Positions 26,073-34,903 of a stretch of DNA of 36,118 bases are shown piece after piece. Positions within the stretch are counted from its first letter, which is position 1, and the number at the start of each line of letters is the position of its first letter. Under the pieces are notes generated by a model. It did not search any database, was not told where the DNA came from, and was given only the letters and a program-made list of their open reading frames with translations. Origin of the DNA: MGIIb-O5 sp036154155 (lineage in GTDB: Archaea > Thermoplasmatota > Poseidoniia > Poseidoniales > Thalassarchaeaceae). Both the position numbers and the translations under genes were made by a program. The stretch spans positions 1 to 36,118 of the forward strand of contig JAYZLP010000005.1 of assembly GCA_036154155.1 (NCBI GenBank), written 5' to 3'.

Positions 26073-26306
26073 TCAGACCTCCACCGCAATCAGTGTCTCC
26101 GTGCGAATAACTCCCTCAATGGAGCGCATTTGCCCTATCAAGGTCCTAGCCATTTCCTTCTCATCCTCGAAGTCGATTCTAGCCACCAGATCATATTCTC
26201 CGTAGGACACGTGAGTTTCAGTCACAGAATCCAGATTGAGCAAGGTCAGGTATACGTCAAGCTCCCTCTGGGGGGCAGTCTTGATGAGAACGAATGCAGT
26301 ACTCAT
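26073..26306 (-). CDS. Stand-alone Lrp/AsnC ligand-binding (RAM) domain protein, copy 2
   Basis: 77 aa, a tandem paralogue of the following gene with the same length. STAFVLIKTAPQRELD begins the first strand; VTETHVSYGEYDLVARIDF and MRSIEGVIRTETLIAVEV give the rest of the RAM fold. VSYGEYDLVARI is a very typical RAM-domain core. There is no HTH. It is the first gene of the operon; an AT-rich element (TCATAAAC on the minus strand at about 26339-26346) lies 33-40 nt upstream of its ATG. Divergent from the beta-helix surface protein with an 89-nt shared gap. Ligand unknown. Confidence 0.88.
   Translation of the reverse strand: MSTAFVLIKTAPQRELDVYLTLLNLDSVTETHVSYGEYDLVARIDFEDEKEMARTLIGQMRSIEGVIRTETLIAVEV
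26077..26082 (-). promoter_or_regulatory. Shine-Dalgarno of the second RAM gene inside the first
   Basis: GGAGGT on the minus strand lies in the last codons of the upstream RAM gene, 6 nt before the ATG at 26070. It shows that operon-internal genes here use ribosome sites. Confidence 0.65.
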
Positions 26307-26395
26307 TTTGCTCTCCCGTCATCCTCCCAATACTGCCCGTTTATGACCTCTCCGATTGTTACATTACCTATTGCTCAAGTGTACGAAGGGATAAC

Positions 26396-29300
26396 ATGGA
26401 ACTAGTCGGCCCAAGTCATATGGGAGGACGTTCGCAACGGTCAACGAGGGCCTTCGTAATAGTGGCCTTACTCCTAATGTCCATAACTCCTCTAGGGCCC
26501 GCTACCGCTGACTCCAGGACAACGACCGTATGGTCCGGCACCGTCCTCCTCCCAGAAGGACACACCGTCGAGTCTGGAGACGTCCTAACCGTCTCCCCAG
26601 GTACCACGATAAAGCTCGGGGCCGGCTACACGATTGACGTGGATGGAAGGATATCGGTAGAGGGGACCTCAACCTCCCCCGTACTCCTAGATTCAGTGGC
26701 TGGAAATCACGAAGGATTGGTCTTCAACTATTCGAGCAACGGACTCGGATCGAAGATCGACAATCTGACCATTACGAATTCTAAGTATGGATTAACCATC
26801 TATGGCAGCGACCCCGTAGTTTCCAACCTAACCGTCCTCAACGCCGACAATGTCGCAGTTGACCTGTTCAGCAGCGCCTCTCCAACAATCAGGGACCTTG
26901 TCATAGACGGAGGCGGACAAGACGTGCACGGAACCTCCACGACATGGAGATACGGAATTGGCCTTTCCATTGGCGCATATTCAGCGCCAGTCGTTGAGGG
27001 GGCGAATATTGACGGATTGATTACAAGAGGGCTGAACCAGTGGGGAAGCTCAGGAGGGCTTCTCTCAGATCTGAATATTTCTAACATCAGTGGATCCACT
27101 CTTGCCATCGGCGCTGGCATCTGGATAGAGGATTCATTCCCCCTCATCTCAGACTCCTCGATAAATAGATGCGACAATGGAATCTATGTAAGGCACATAA
27201 CTCAGGGTTGGACCACAAGGCCGACGATAGAAGGAACAGTGGTCGAGAACAGCATGTACAGGGGCGTCATGGTCGAGCAGTACAACCATAGCCAATACTC
27301 GAACCTCCCATTGAATGCGGTATTCAATGACCTAGAGGTCAGGGGAACCGGTGGCCCGGGCGCCAAGGCCCAGGGCCTTGCAGTGGCGGCCTTCGACATC
27401 AACACCAGTGGGGTCCACATCGATGGAGCGCTGATCGAGGACAATGCTGCCGTGGGGATTAGGGGATACATGATCGACTCCTCCACCATCATGAATCATG
27501 TCACACTCCTGCGCAACGGCAAGACAACGGCTATTTCGCCCTTCAACGATAAGGCCGGATTGTTCCTAAGAAGTGCAAATTGGGCCCCCACTATCAACGA
27601 TCTTGTAGTAAAGAACTCTACAGGACCGGGCGTTCTTCTCTGGAAGGGAGGGGTTCAGGGAAGCTATTGGGAAATAGAGGGCAATGGGGCCAATGGGGTT
27701 GACATCAGGGAGTTCCACCCCGACCTCTTCTTGATCCTGAGTAAGAACAACACGGGACATGGGGTTTCAATCAGAGACTCTAGCAATGTCGAGCTTGAGC
27801 AGGTGCACACATACAGAAACGGACTCGGAGCAATTTCCGGGTCCTTGGGCTCTGGAATTTACTTCCACGAGTCGAATGACGTTACCAGCTCAGGCAAGAA
27901 CGTCAGTTGCGACACATGCTCGTCCACAGAGGATCAGTTCGGCCTAGTGGTCAGGAATAGTGTGGACCTGCAACTTTCCGCGATCGAGATCAGGGATCCG
28001 GTGAATGGTCCAGCTTTGGACATAGACAATAGTGGACTCACCCATGAAGGAAACATACTCGTGAATGACATCGCAATAAACTCCAACTCCACCACGGCCG
28101 CAGTAGAGATAGAAAGCGCTGATGCGGCGATAGAGTACATGGATCTGAATGGCGACAACGAGGGCATTTCTTGGAGTGCTGCTGGAGACTACCCCTCATT
28201 CCTAAATTTCAGCGTAATCAGGGGCGGGCAGAATCATTGTTTGGAAATCTACAACCACCCTGAACTCATTGTTAGCAATGTTTCTATGGCCTGTCCAGGA
28301 GCTGCTCCTGCGGTCACTGACAGCATCGTTAACTTCACTGACTCTAATTTCTTCTCAGGCAGCGGAATGGCAGACACATTTCACGTAGTCGAGAACAGCC
28401 ACGTTCGCTGGATTTCGTCATCACAGATGGGAACTCCGACCTCATCCCAATCAAGCAACATTGTTGATGTGATGTGGAGGGCGGAAGTAAGCGTGGTAAA
28501 CCAGAACCACAGAAACATACCATTCGCTGATGTCAATATCACATTTGACAACTACAATCCAGAACACCTCGACACTCTCCCGTATTCTGGTCGTGAGGTA
28601 CTAGGGCCGTTCGTCGGTCAGCGATGGACCCCATTGCAAGGATGGTCCGCAAACAACACCGCATACACCGGATGTGACTATGATGGAGTTCACAACGACT
28701 CAGCCCCTGTCGTAATGGTCTCAGACTTCAGCGTGGAGTGCCTCTTGGAAATACCCAACCAGCCACCCTTCATCATCTGGGACTCGCCTGAAGAAGGAGG
28801 AATATATGCAAGTGGTTCAGCGGTTGTACTCAATGCCACCAGGTCGTGGGACCTGGATGACGACCCCCTTTCTTTCAGCTGGACCAGCAGTATTGATGGA
28901 GACATAGTCGCTTCATGTCTCGGAGGAAGCAGCCAGACAAACAACTCCTGGTTATCGGTTAACGATCCATTGTACTCCAATGAGGGATGCCTCTCTGATG
29001 GAACCCACCAAATCACACTTCGGGTCTGTGATTCAGAGGGCCATTGCTCCACGGAGTCTCGTCAGATTGAGCTAACCAATTTACCCCCGGTCATGTCCGT
29101 TGGGACCTCCCCAAGCATCTCCTCATGGGGAACCCTGTACCTCGGGAAGACCGCGAACGTGACAATATCCCTAGCGGGTACCTATGACCCAGAGGGGGAT
29201 GAATTGACTTGCTGGGTAGAGACCTCCTACGAAGGGGGGAATGGGACTCCTCCAGACCCCTCTCCTGGGTGCCCTGATCAGATCATCCGCTCCTTCCCGG

Positions 29301-31099
29301 GTGCACCAAACCAGTTCTCAGTCACCGTTTACGCATCTGATTCAATCAACCCCGCAGTTTCATGGATCTTCGATGTCGAACTATTCAACGAACTCCCAAC
29401 CGCAAACATGGTGGTCACGAGGTCTGGCAACACCTCATCCGACTCAGTTCTGATTGACGGCTCCTTGACTTTCGACCCAGAGGGAGACGACATCAAGTTC
29501 GAGTTCTGGAGCGATCGAGACGGACTGCTCCACTCAGGGGTGTCGCCAGCTATAGGGATTGAGTGGACTGGCACTCTATCAAAGGGCGAGCACACGATCA
29601 CGATGTACGCAAGCGACGTTCTACCTGGGCACTCAGGGCAGTGGACTATCGACGAGGAGGATCTCCATGTCAGCAACTCACCGCCCGTGGCAGTGATTGC
29701 GTCTCCTCAGGATGGAATTCTGACCGACTCAGGGACCATGGTTCAGTTCCAGGCCGTAGGGTCGGGAGACTGGGACCTTGCTTGCGAAACCCTCCCTGAG
29801 AATGGCAGTGGTCTAGTCTGCAATCCCTTCGCATCGATTAGCTCGGACCTCGTGAGCGTTCTATGGGAGAGTGACATAATGAGCGAGCCTTTGGGGAGCG
29901 GTTGGTCGATAGAGGCAATGCTCCCAGAAGGGGTACACCAAGTGACACTGACAGTCGACGACGGCTCCTCACCACCTGTTTCAGACGAGATAATGGTAAG
30001 GGTCGACGAATCTGCTCCAATACTGATTCTTGACTCCCCTGTTCCCGATGCCGTGGTTCTATCCAATCTACCGATATTGTTTGACTTTAGGCAGTCATTT
30101 GACCCAGATGGAGATGATTTCACCGTCTCGGTCTTCTCCGACCTATTGCCTGAACCGATATTGGAGTCGAAGACTACTGACTTCTGGTACAATGACTACC
30201 TCCCAGCTGGTTTGCACAATCTCACATTCCAGCTCACAGACAACCAGGGCATGGTAAGGACCCACATTCAGCAGATTACGGTGCTAGAGACCGGCCCGGT
30301 GGCGATAATTTCCGGAATCTCCGAGGGCCAGTACATTCCACCGGGAGGCGAAATAACGCTTGATGGATCTGAATCATACGACTATGACGGAGACATAACC
30401 CTGTACCAGTGGATGATCGACGGTTCTCTGGTCGGCGACAAGGAGACAATTTCGATCAACCTGATTCCCGGGCCCGTGAAGATAGAACTCATGGTCAGAG
30501 ACTCAAGGGGCGAGCAATCCTATGCTTCGATCAACCTCACGGTCGGGTCTTCCTCTCCACAGCTCAACGACCTGAACGTAGTTCCAGGAGTCCTGATCGA
30601 CGGAGAGGCGACCCCAATGAGGATCACTGTAGAGCTCGTAGACCCAGACGGCACGACCTCCTCGGTTGGCGGAGAAATGCTCGCAGGCGGAATTTCCAAG
30701 GGATTCCAGATGAGGGACGACGGTCTGCTTGGAGACACGGTCGCCAATGATGGAATATGGACTTACGAGACCATTTGGGAGGTCTCCGGGTCGAGCTCAG
30801 CGAGAATCGAAGCATGGGCCCTCGATGGCGACTCAGTAAGCCCTGTCATGGTCTTCATAGTGCCAGTGACGTCAGAGGAGTCCACGAGCTTCTTGGACTG
30901 GATGTTGGGAAGTGGCTTGCCGTTTCTCTTTGCGGCAATAACGATTGTAGTAATTTGGGGCATGTTCTACTCTGCCAATAGACGCAGGATGCTCCAGGAC
31001 GATCTTGACATGATCGAGTCGTGGTCAGCCTTCGACTCCAGGGAACTAGAGGAAGAAACCGAAAATCGCCAATTGACTACTCAGGACCCCAAGGAGTGA
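26396..31099 (+). CDS. Giant surface protein: parallel beta-helix plus PKD-like domains, membrane-anchored
   Basis: 1567 aa from the ATG at 26396; the frame is open to 26294 but the ATG starts a good signal peptide (basic RSQRSTR, then a hydrophobic core, cut near residue 38). Residues about 60-680 show the repeating short strands of a right-handed beta-helix (PbH1/NosD-like), rich in N and G turns. From about 800 to 1420 come five PKD/cadherin-like modules marked by WDLDDD, YDPEGDE, FDPEGDD, FDPDGDD and YDYDGD calcium-type motifs. A membrane-proximal domain, a TM helix (near 1518-1540) and an RRRM stop-transfer follow. Such folds bind or cleave polysaccharides or mediate adhesion. Convergent overlap of 23 nt with the GT2 gene. 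Confidence 0.88.
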   Translation: MELVGPSHMGGRSQRSTRAFVIVALLLMSITPLGPATADSRTTTVWSGTVLLPEGHTVESGDVLTVSPGTTIKLGAGYTIDVDGRISVEGTSTSPVLLDSVAGNHEGLVFNYSSNGLGSKIDNLTITNSKYGLTIYGSDPVVSNLTVLNADNVAVDLFSSASPTIRDLVIDGGGQDVHGTSTTWRYGIGLSIGAYSAPVVEGANIDGLITRGLNQWGSSGGLLSDLNISNISGSTLAIGAGIWIEDSFPLISDSSINRCDNGIYVRHITQGWTTRPTIEGTVVENSMYRGVMVEQYNHSQYSNLPLNAVFNDLEVRGTGGPGAKAQGLAVAAFDINTSGVHIDGALIEDNAAVGIRGYMIDSSTIMNHVTLLRNGKTTAISPFNDKAGLFLRSANWAPTINDLVVKNSTGPGVLLWKGGVQGSYWEIEGNGANGVDIREFHPDLFLILSKNNTGHGVSIRDSSNVELEQVHTYRNGLGAISGSLGSGIYFHESNDVTSSGKNVSCDTCSSTEDQFGLVVRNSVDLQLSAIEIRDPVNGPALDIDNSGLTHEGNILVNDIAINSNSTTAAVEIESADAAIEYMDLNGDNEGISWSAAGDYPSFLNFSVIRGGQNHCLEIYNHPELIVSNVSMACPGAAPAVTDSIVNFTDSNFFSGSGMADTFHVVENSHVRWISSSQMGTPTSSQSSNIVDVMWRAEVSVVNQNHRNIPFADVNITFDNYNPEHLDTLPYSGREVLGPFVGQRWTPLQGWSANNTAYTGCDYDGVHNDSAPVVMVSDFSVECLLEIPNQPPFIIWDSPEEGGIYASGSAVVLNATRSWDLDDDPLSFSWTSSIDGDIVASCLGGSSQTNNSWLSVNDPLYSNEGCLSDGTHQITLRVCDSEGHCSTESRQIELTNLPPVMSVGTSPSISSWGTLYLGKTANVTISLAGTYDPEGDELTCWVETSYEGGNGTPPDPSPGCPDQIIRSFPGAPNQFSVTVYASDSINPAVSWIFDVELFNELPTANMVVTRSGNTSSDSVLIDGSLTFDPEGDDIKFEFWSDRDGLLHSGVSPAIGIEWTGTLSKGEHTITMYASDVLPGHSGQWTIDEEDLHVSNSPPVAVIASPQDGILTDSGTMVQFQAVGSGDWDLACETLPENGSGLVCNPFASISSDLVSVLWESDIMSEPLGSGWSIEAMLPEGVHQVTLTVDDGSSPPVSDEIMVRVDESAPILILDSPVPDAVVLSNLPILFDFRQSFDPDGDDFTVSVFSDLLPEPILESKTTDFWYNDYLPAGLHNLTFQLTDNQGMVRTHIQQITVLETGPVAIISGISEGQYIPPGGEITLDGSESYDYDGDITLYQWMIDGSLVGDKETISINLIPGPVKIELMVRDSRGEQSYASINLTVGSSSPQLNDLNVVPGVLIDGEATPMRITVELVDPDGTTSSVGGEMLAGGISKGFQMRDDGLLGDTVANDGIWTYETIWEVSGSSSARIEAWALDGDSVSPVMVFIVPVTSEESTSFLDWMLGSGLPFLFAAITIVVIWGMFYSANRRRMLQDDLDMIESWSAFDSRELEEETENRQLTTQDPKE

Positions 31100-31808
31100 C
31101 TTGGCGCGTAAGTCCTAGCCTGTGCGTGAACAGGAACCTCAGGTTGAGCAGCCCGTCCCCCCATGTGTTGATCTCGGCCTCTCCAACCCTCGGTCGGTAT
31201 GGGACGCTGACCTCAGCGGTCTTCTTCTTGCCTAGGTATCTCCTCGCCCTTATCTTGAACTCCTGTGACAATGGCATCCCATCGTGTTTCGGACGAACCC
31301 GCTCGTCCTCGAATATCGACTTGCGGAATACCCACATGCCACTCTGAGAATCGTGGACCCCGTACCAGTATAGCATGGTGGCTGTCGTGGAAAGGACCCA
31401 GTTGCCGAAGCCATGAAGCCCCGGCATCGCACCCTCCTCGGCCTTCCGAAGCCTGTCGCATGTAATCCACTCCAGATCTTCCTCCAGAAGCTTCCTGACC
31501 AGTCCGGGTACTTCCTCTCCAGGGTATGTGCAGTCCGCGTCCATTGTGACTATCACGTCACCTGGCGCCATTGCGAAACCAGTCTTGTACGCCCTACCAT
31601 AGCCCTTGCGAGGCTCCACGTACACCGTTGCACCCTCTCCCTCGGCGAGCTCCCTGGTCCGGTCCGTTGAGTTTCCATCAACGATTAGGAAGTCGATTTT
31701 CTCGCACCAACCATCACTTGGCACGGAACGAATCGTGTCCACGATGGCTTCCTCTTCGTTTCTAGTTGGTATTACGACCGTTACGTGTACAGGCAGCGTT
31801 TCGGACAT
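31077..31808 (-). CDS. Family 2 glycosyltransferase (DPM-synthase-like)
   Basis: Transfers a sugar from a nucleotide donor, probably onto a polyprenyl (dolichyl) phosphate or a surface glycan. 243 aa from the ATG at 31808; the longer frame to 32111 is antisense to the neighbouring GT4. GT-A motifs: TVVIPTRNEE (nucleotide site), LIVDGNSTDRT, the metal-binding DxD at Asp90-Ala-Asp92 in MDADCTYPG, and the acceptor-side VHDSQSGMWVFRK and SQEFKIRARR. No TM helix at the C-terminus, unlike some dolichyl enzymes. Divergent from the GT4 gene, so the two may act in one glycan pathway. The exact sugar cannot be read. Confidence 0.88.
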   Translation of the reverse strand: MSETLPVHVTVVIPTRNEEEAIVDTIRSVPSDGWCEKIDFLIVDGNSTDRTRELAEGEGATVYVEPRKGYGRAYKTGFAMAPGDVIVTMDADCTYPGEEVPGLVRKLLEEDLEWITCDRLRKAEEGAMPGLHGFGNWVLSTTATMLYWYGVHDSQSGMWVFRKSIFEDERVRPKHDGMPLSQEFKIRARRYLGKKKTAEVSVPYRPRVGEAEINTWGDGLLNLRFLFTHRLGLTRQVTPWGPE

Positions 31809-31911
31809 ATTATCGAAACGCCCACCCACCAACCCGTTTTGAACAATGCGAACCCCTGCCCTGTGTACGCGCTCTTGAAATGTGGTCGCTGAACCCGGAA
31901 TATCGAAAACC

Positions 31912-33147
31912 ATGCACATAGCCATGCTGTCGGCCGAATTCCCGCCCAGATGGGGTGGAATGGGGTCCACCGTGTTCCACCTTTCATCATCTCTCGTTGA
32001 GAGGGGCCACAGGGTGACTGTAATCACAAGATCGGGAAGCGGCGACCCACCCCCCCAAGACGGTGTCAGAGTGATTACCGTCGGGTGGGCCAAAATACCC
32101 ATGGAGTTCACCAGATCGTATGGCAGAAGGGCACTGAGTGCATTGGAGGAATTGAATCGGAATGACCCAGTAGACGTAGTGCACCTACATTGTCCAATGA
32201 TTTCATGGTCCGATTCCCAGTTTCTAAGATGCTCTCAGAAAATCGCACCGGTGGTGTCCTCATTGCACGGCTCGTGGTTAGGGGAGCGTGACGGGCTCGT
32301 CGCGGCTGGAAAGGCCAAGGAAGCAGCAGTATGGGCAAATCCAAACGATCTGGCAATATTGCTCACTGCGAGAAGATATGCCAGGTTCGAGAGATCCGCA
32401 ATAAAGGGGTCCAGCATATGCATAGCAAACTCCCATGCTACAAAGGCAGACTTCGAAACAAGGTACGGCGCTCCCGAGAATTGGGATTGCGAAGTGATTC
32501 ACTGGGGAGTTGATACGAGTATGTTCCGTCCATTGGACGCCGACTCTGAAGACGATATCGCTGAGTACAATGAGATTAGGGCCAGATATGGCGCCAACGA
32601 GGATGGCACGAGACTGGTTCTTGCAGTAGGCAGATTAGCAGCTAGGAAGGGGTTCGGCACTCTGATCAGAGGTTTCGCGAAACTACAGGACAAGGTCCCC
32701 AAGTCAAGACTAGTAATTGTCGGCAGGGGCCATCTCAAGGGCCGTCTCCAGAGGCAGGCTTCCAGACTAGGCGTTGGAGGAAAGGTTGCTATAGAGTCGG
32801 GAATGCCATTCGAGAGTCTAGCTGCTCTATTCAGATCGGCAGATTTGGTCGTCTACCCATCATTCTATGAGGGCCAGGGGCTAATTCCTCTGGAGGCAAT
32901 GGCATCTGGAACTCCAGTAGTCACCGTGGATGATGGGCCACTTCCAGAGATGGTTGACTCATCGGTGGGCTCGCTTTTCTCAATGGGCGACATAGAATCA
33001 ATGTCTGACTCAATAGCATCCGAGTTGAATAACGATTCTAAACGGAGGGAAAAGGGCGAATCCGGACGTGAGAGGGTGATTGAGTCGTTCACATACGATG
33101 GCAATGCCGAGTCATTCGAGAGCGTGTATAAACGTGCCATTTCGTGA
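31912..33147 (+). CDS. Family 4 (GT-B) glycosyltransferase
   Basis: 411 aa from the ATG at 31912; a GTG at 31882 is in frame but adds residues before the first strand. The N-terminal domain begins MHIAMLSAEFPPRWGGMGS, the glycine loop of GT4 enzymes, and has SSLHGSW. The C-terminal domain has LVLAVGRLAARKGFGTLI, LVIVGRGHLKGRL and the nucleotide-sugar EX7E motif in YEGQGLIPLEAMASGTPVV. These features mark a retaining glycosyltransferase, usually acting on lipids or polysaccharide at the inner face of the membrane. It faces the GT2 gene across 103 nt. A hairpin lies 12 nt after its stop. Donor and acceptor unknown. Confidence 0.92.
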   Translation: MHIAMLSAEFPPRWGGMGSTVFHLSSSLVERGHRVTVITRSGSGDPPPQDGVRVITVGWAKIPMEFTRSYGRRALSALEELNRNDPVDVVHLHCPMISWSDSQFLRCSQKIAPVVSSLHGSWLGERDGLVAAGKAKEAAVWANPNDLAILLTARRYARFERSAIKGSSICIANSHATKADFETRYGAPENWDCEVIHWGVDTSMFRPLDADSEDDIAEYNEIRARYGANEDGTRLVLAVGRLAARKGFGTLIRGFAKLQDKVPKSRLVIVGRGHLKGRLQRQASRLGVGGKVAIESGMPFESLAALFRSADLVVYPSFYEGQGLIPLEAMASGTPVVTVDDGPLPEMVDSSVGSLFSMGDIESMSDSIASELNNDSKRREKGESGRERVIESFTYDGNAESFESVYKRAIS

Positions 33148-33158
33148 TTTATTGCAGA

Positions 33159-33180
33159 TTTTCTGGCAGTTCCCAGAAAA
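33159..33180 (+). terminator. Hairpin after the GT4 gene, possible terminator
   Basis: TTTTCTGG (33159-33166) and CCAGAAAA (33173-33180) form a perfect 8-bp stem with a 6-nt loop, starting 12 nt after the GT4 stop. T-rich sequence (GATTTATTGCAGATTTT) precedes and enters the stem, in keeping with archaeal T-run termination. It could instead be a regulatory element of the downstream transporter. Confidence 0.4.
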
Positions 33181-33233
33181 CCTCGCCGGCGAACCATTGA
33201 TGCGCTGTAGCCACCTCGCACACACAGAGAGAC

Positions 33234-34280
33234 ATGTCACAGAATGCCGGATTCAAAGGCGTGAGTTCAAGCACGCTGGCCAACATTTCCATCATTTTAC
33301 TAGTGGGAGTACTCGCAATCGTGCACTTGAAGGCAGTTATACAGCCCCTAGTTGTAGCCACGCTGATTTTCTTCCTGATAAGACCTCCAGCTCAGTGGCT
33401 TGAGGAGAGGATAGGTGGCCATCCCCTTCTTGCATATGGAGTACTTGTTGCTATGGTGATGGGCTTCCTTTTCTTGGCGTCCAACTCGATGTATGAGAAC
33501 ATGCAGAATTTCACCAATGAGGCACCCGAGCTCGAGGAGTCGCTGCAAGTAAAGGTTGCATGGCTCGAGGATCTTTCCATCTTTGGATACCACCTAGACA
33601 CGACCGCCCTGACCGACTTAATCACGATAGACACAATCAATTCGTATGCCACTGGCTTCGTAGGGACCCTTGCAGGCTTCACTACTGGACTGGTGACAGT
33701 CCTCATCTTCCTACTCTTCATCATCCTCGAGGCCGAGACATTGCCGAAGAGGATCAAGGCTGCCTACCCGGATGATGTGGATAGGATCATGTCGGTTGCC
33801 GCTGGATCGGGCGAGGGAATTAACACGTACGTCGTCACTAGGGCTACAGTAGCCTTCGGACAGGCAGTAGTCGCAGCTATCGTTCTCTCTGCGATGGACA
33901 TCCCGTTCGTTTTCCTGTGGGCCTCGATTACTTTCCTGATGGACTTCATACCATATGTGGGGGCCCTCCTGTCAATAATTCCTCCAATACTCCTGGGGCT
34001 CATTGTCCTCCCTTCTACATCCTCCATTCTCCTGATAGCCCTTCTAGTGGCCAATCAGCAGGTCTGGGGCGGAATTATTGAGCCACAACTTGCCGGGCAG
34101 AGGCTGGACATGTCTCCAATAGTGCTACTCCTACTAGTTGCATTCTGGGGCTGGGCATGGGGCATAATGGGAATGGTTCTGGGAGTCCCATTGGCTGTAA
34201 TCATGAAGATAGGCCTGGAGAGTGACGAGAGGACCCGTCCAATAGCCCTGATGCTATCCAGAGAGCCTTCAACAGATTAG
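33234..34280 (+). CDS. AI-2E family transporter (UPF0118/TqsA-like)
   Basis: 348 aa, close to the family length. Predicted helices: a pair near residues 18-50, one near 62-82, a soluble amphipathic segment (about 85-140), then helices near 143-165, 205-260 and 265-330. DFIPYVGALLSIIPPILLGL and the region PQLAGQRLDMSPIVLLLLV followed by GMVLGVPLAVIMKIG are hallmark blocks. Members include autoinducer-2 exporters and Na+/H+ antiporters, so the substrate is not fixed by family. The ATG at 33234 lacks a clear ribosome site. It ends 10 nt from the convergent TPK-like gene. No quorum-sensing gene is nearby. Confidence 0.92.
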   Translation: MSQNAGFKGVSSSTLANISIILLVGVLAIVHLKAVIQPLVVATLIFFLIRPPAQWLEERIGGHPLLAYGVLVAMVMGFLFLASNSMYENMQNFTNEAPELEESLQVKVAWLEDLSIFGYHLDTTALTDLITIDTINSYATGFVGTLAGFTTGLVTVLIFLLFIILEAETLPKRIKAAYPDDVDRIMSVAAGSGEGINTYVVTRATVAFGQAVVAAIVLSAMDIPFVFLWASITFLMDFIPYVGALLSIIPPILLGLIVLPSTSSILLIALLVANQQVWGGIIEPQLAGQRLDMSPIVLLLLVAFWGWAWGIMGMVLGVPLAVIMKIGLESDERTRPIALMLSREPSTD

Positions 34281-34290
34281 TTGGTAGAAT

Positions 34291-34899
34291 TCATGCCTCT
34301 ACGAACAAAGCGAGCGTCCCATCTGCGGAAATATTGACCACTTCTCCTGTTCCCTCATTACTGAGGCCACGAGTAGACAAATCCAACGGAACGCAATCAA
34401 GCTCCCACTTTGAACCTCCAAGACTAACACTTTCGCACCCCGTCAAAGCGAAAACAGAAAATGACACGCCTCGATCGACCATCATTTCCATGGTCCCCAT
34501 CGAAGGGTGATATCTGTGAGTTACTCCAGACTCGTGGTGCAGCCTCACCTTGCTCCCCCCCGATGTCTCAGCCAGAGAACCAATCACCCCTAGCTGATGC
34601 CCAAATGATCCGCCCTCGACTCCAATGACGTCGATTTCATCGAATCCCCTTCCAATCACAACTTCTAGGGATTTGGAGAGATCGCTGTTGTCTTCATCTG
34701 AAATATTGTTCATAGAACCACTCCACGAGTCAGTATCAACCGAATCCAAATCACCAATCACCTCGCTGACTGTATAGCCCAAGGATCTTGCCTTATCCGC
34801 CCCACCATCAACGCCGAAAAGCACCGCATTGCCCAGCGTGACTCTTTCGATCACCACCGTACTGGGAATGTCACCGTTGCACCAGAGAACCGCTCTCAT
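34291..34899 (-). CDS. Thiamine pyrophosphokinase-fold protein with altered active site
   Basis: 202 aa. The fold is indicated by VLFGVDGGADKARSLG (Asp31), VIGDLDSV (49-54), NSDLSKSL (71-78), and a C-terminal beta domain with TRGLSNE and VVNISADGTLALFVEA. Thiamine pyrophosphokinase transfers a pyrophosphate from ATP to thiamine. The strongly conserved GGRxDH motif is GGSFGH here (about 97-101): the Arg and the Asp that contact substrate and metal are replaced by Ser and Gly. It may therefore act on another substrate, for example a pterin as in related archaeal kinases, or be inactive. It lies 4 nt after the M29-like gene on the same strand. Fold confidence is good, function open. Confidence 0.75.
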   Translation of the reverse strand: MRAVLWCNGDIPSTVVIERVTLGNAVLFGVDGGADKARSLGYTVSEVIGDLDSVDTDSWSGSMNNISDEDNSDLSKSLEVVIGRGFDEIDVIGVEGGSFGHQLGVIGSLAETSGGSKVRLHHESGVTHRYHPSMGTMEMMVDRGVSFSVFALTGCESVSLGGSKWELDCVPLDLSTRGLSNEGTGEVVNISADGTLALFVEA

Positions 34900-34903
34900 T
34901 TAA

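Noticed and set aside
31809..32111. N-terminal extension of the GT2 gene
   Set aside because: It is antisense to the GT4 N-terminal domain, which has real glycosyltransferase motifs.
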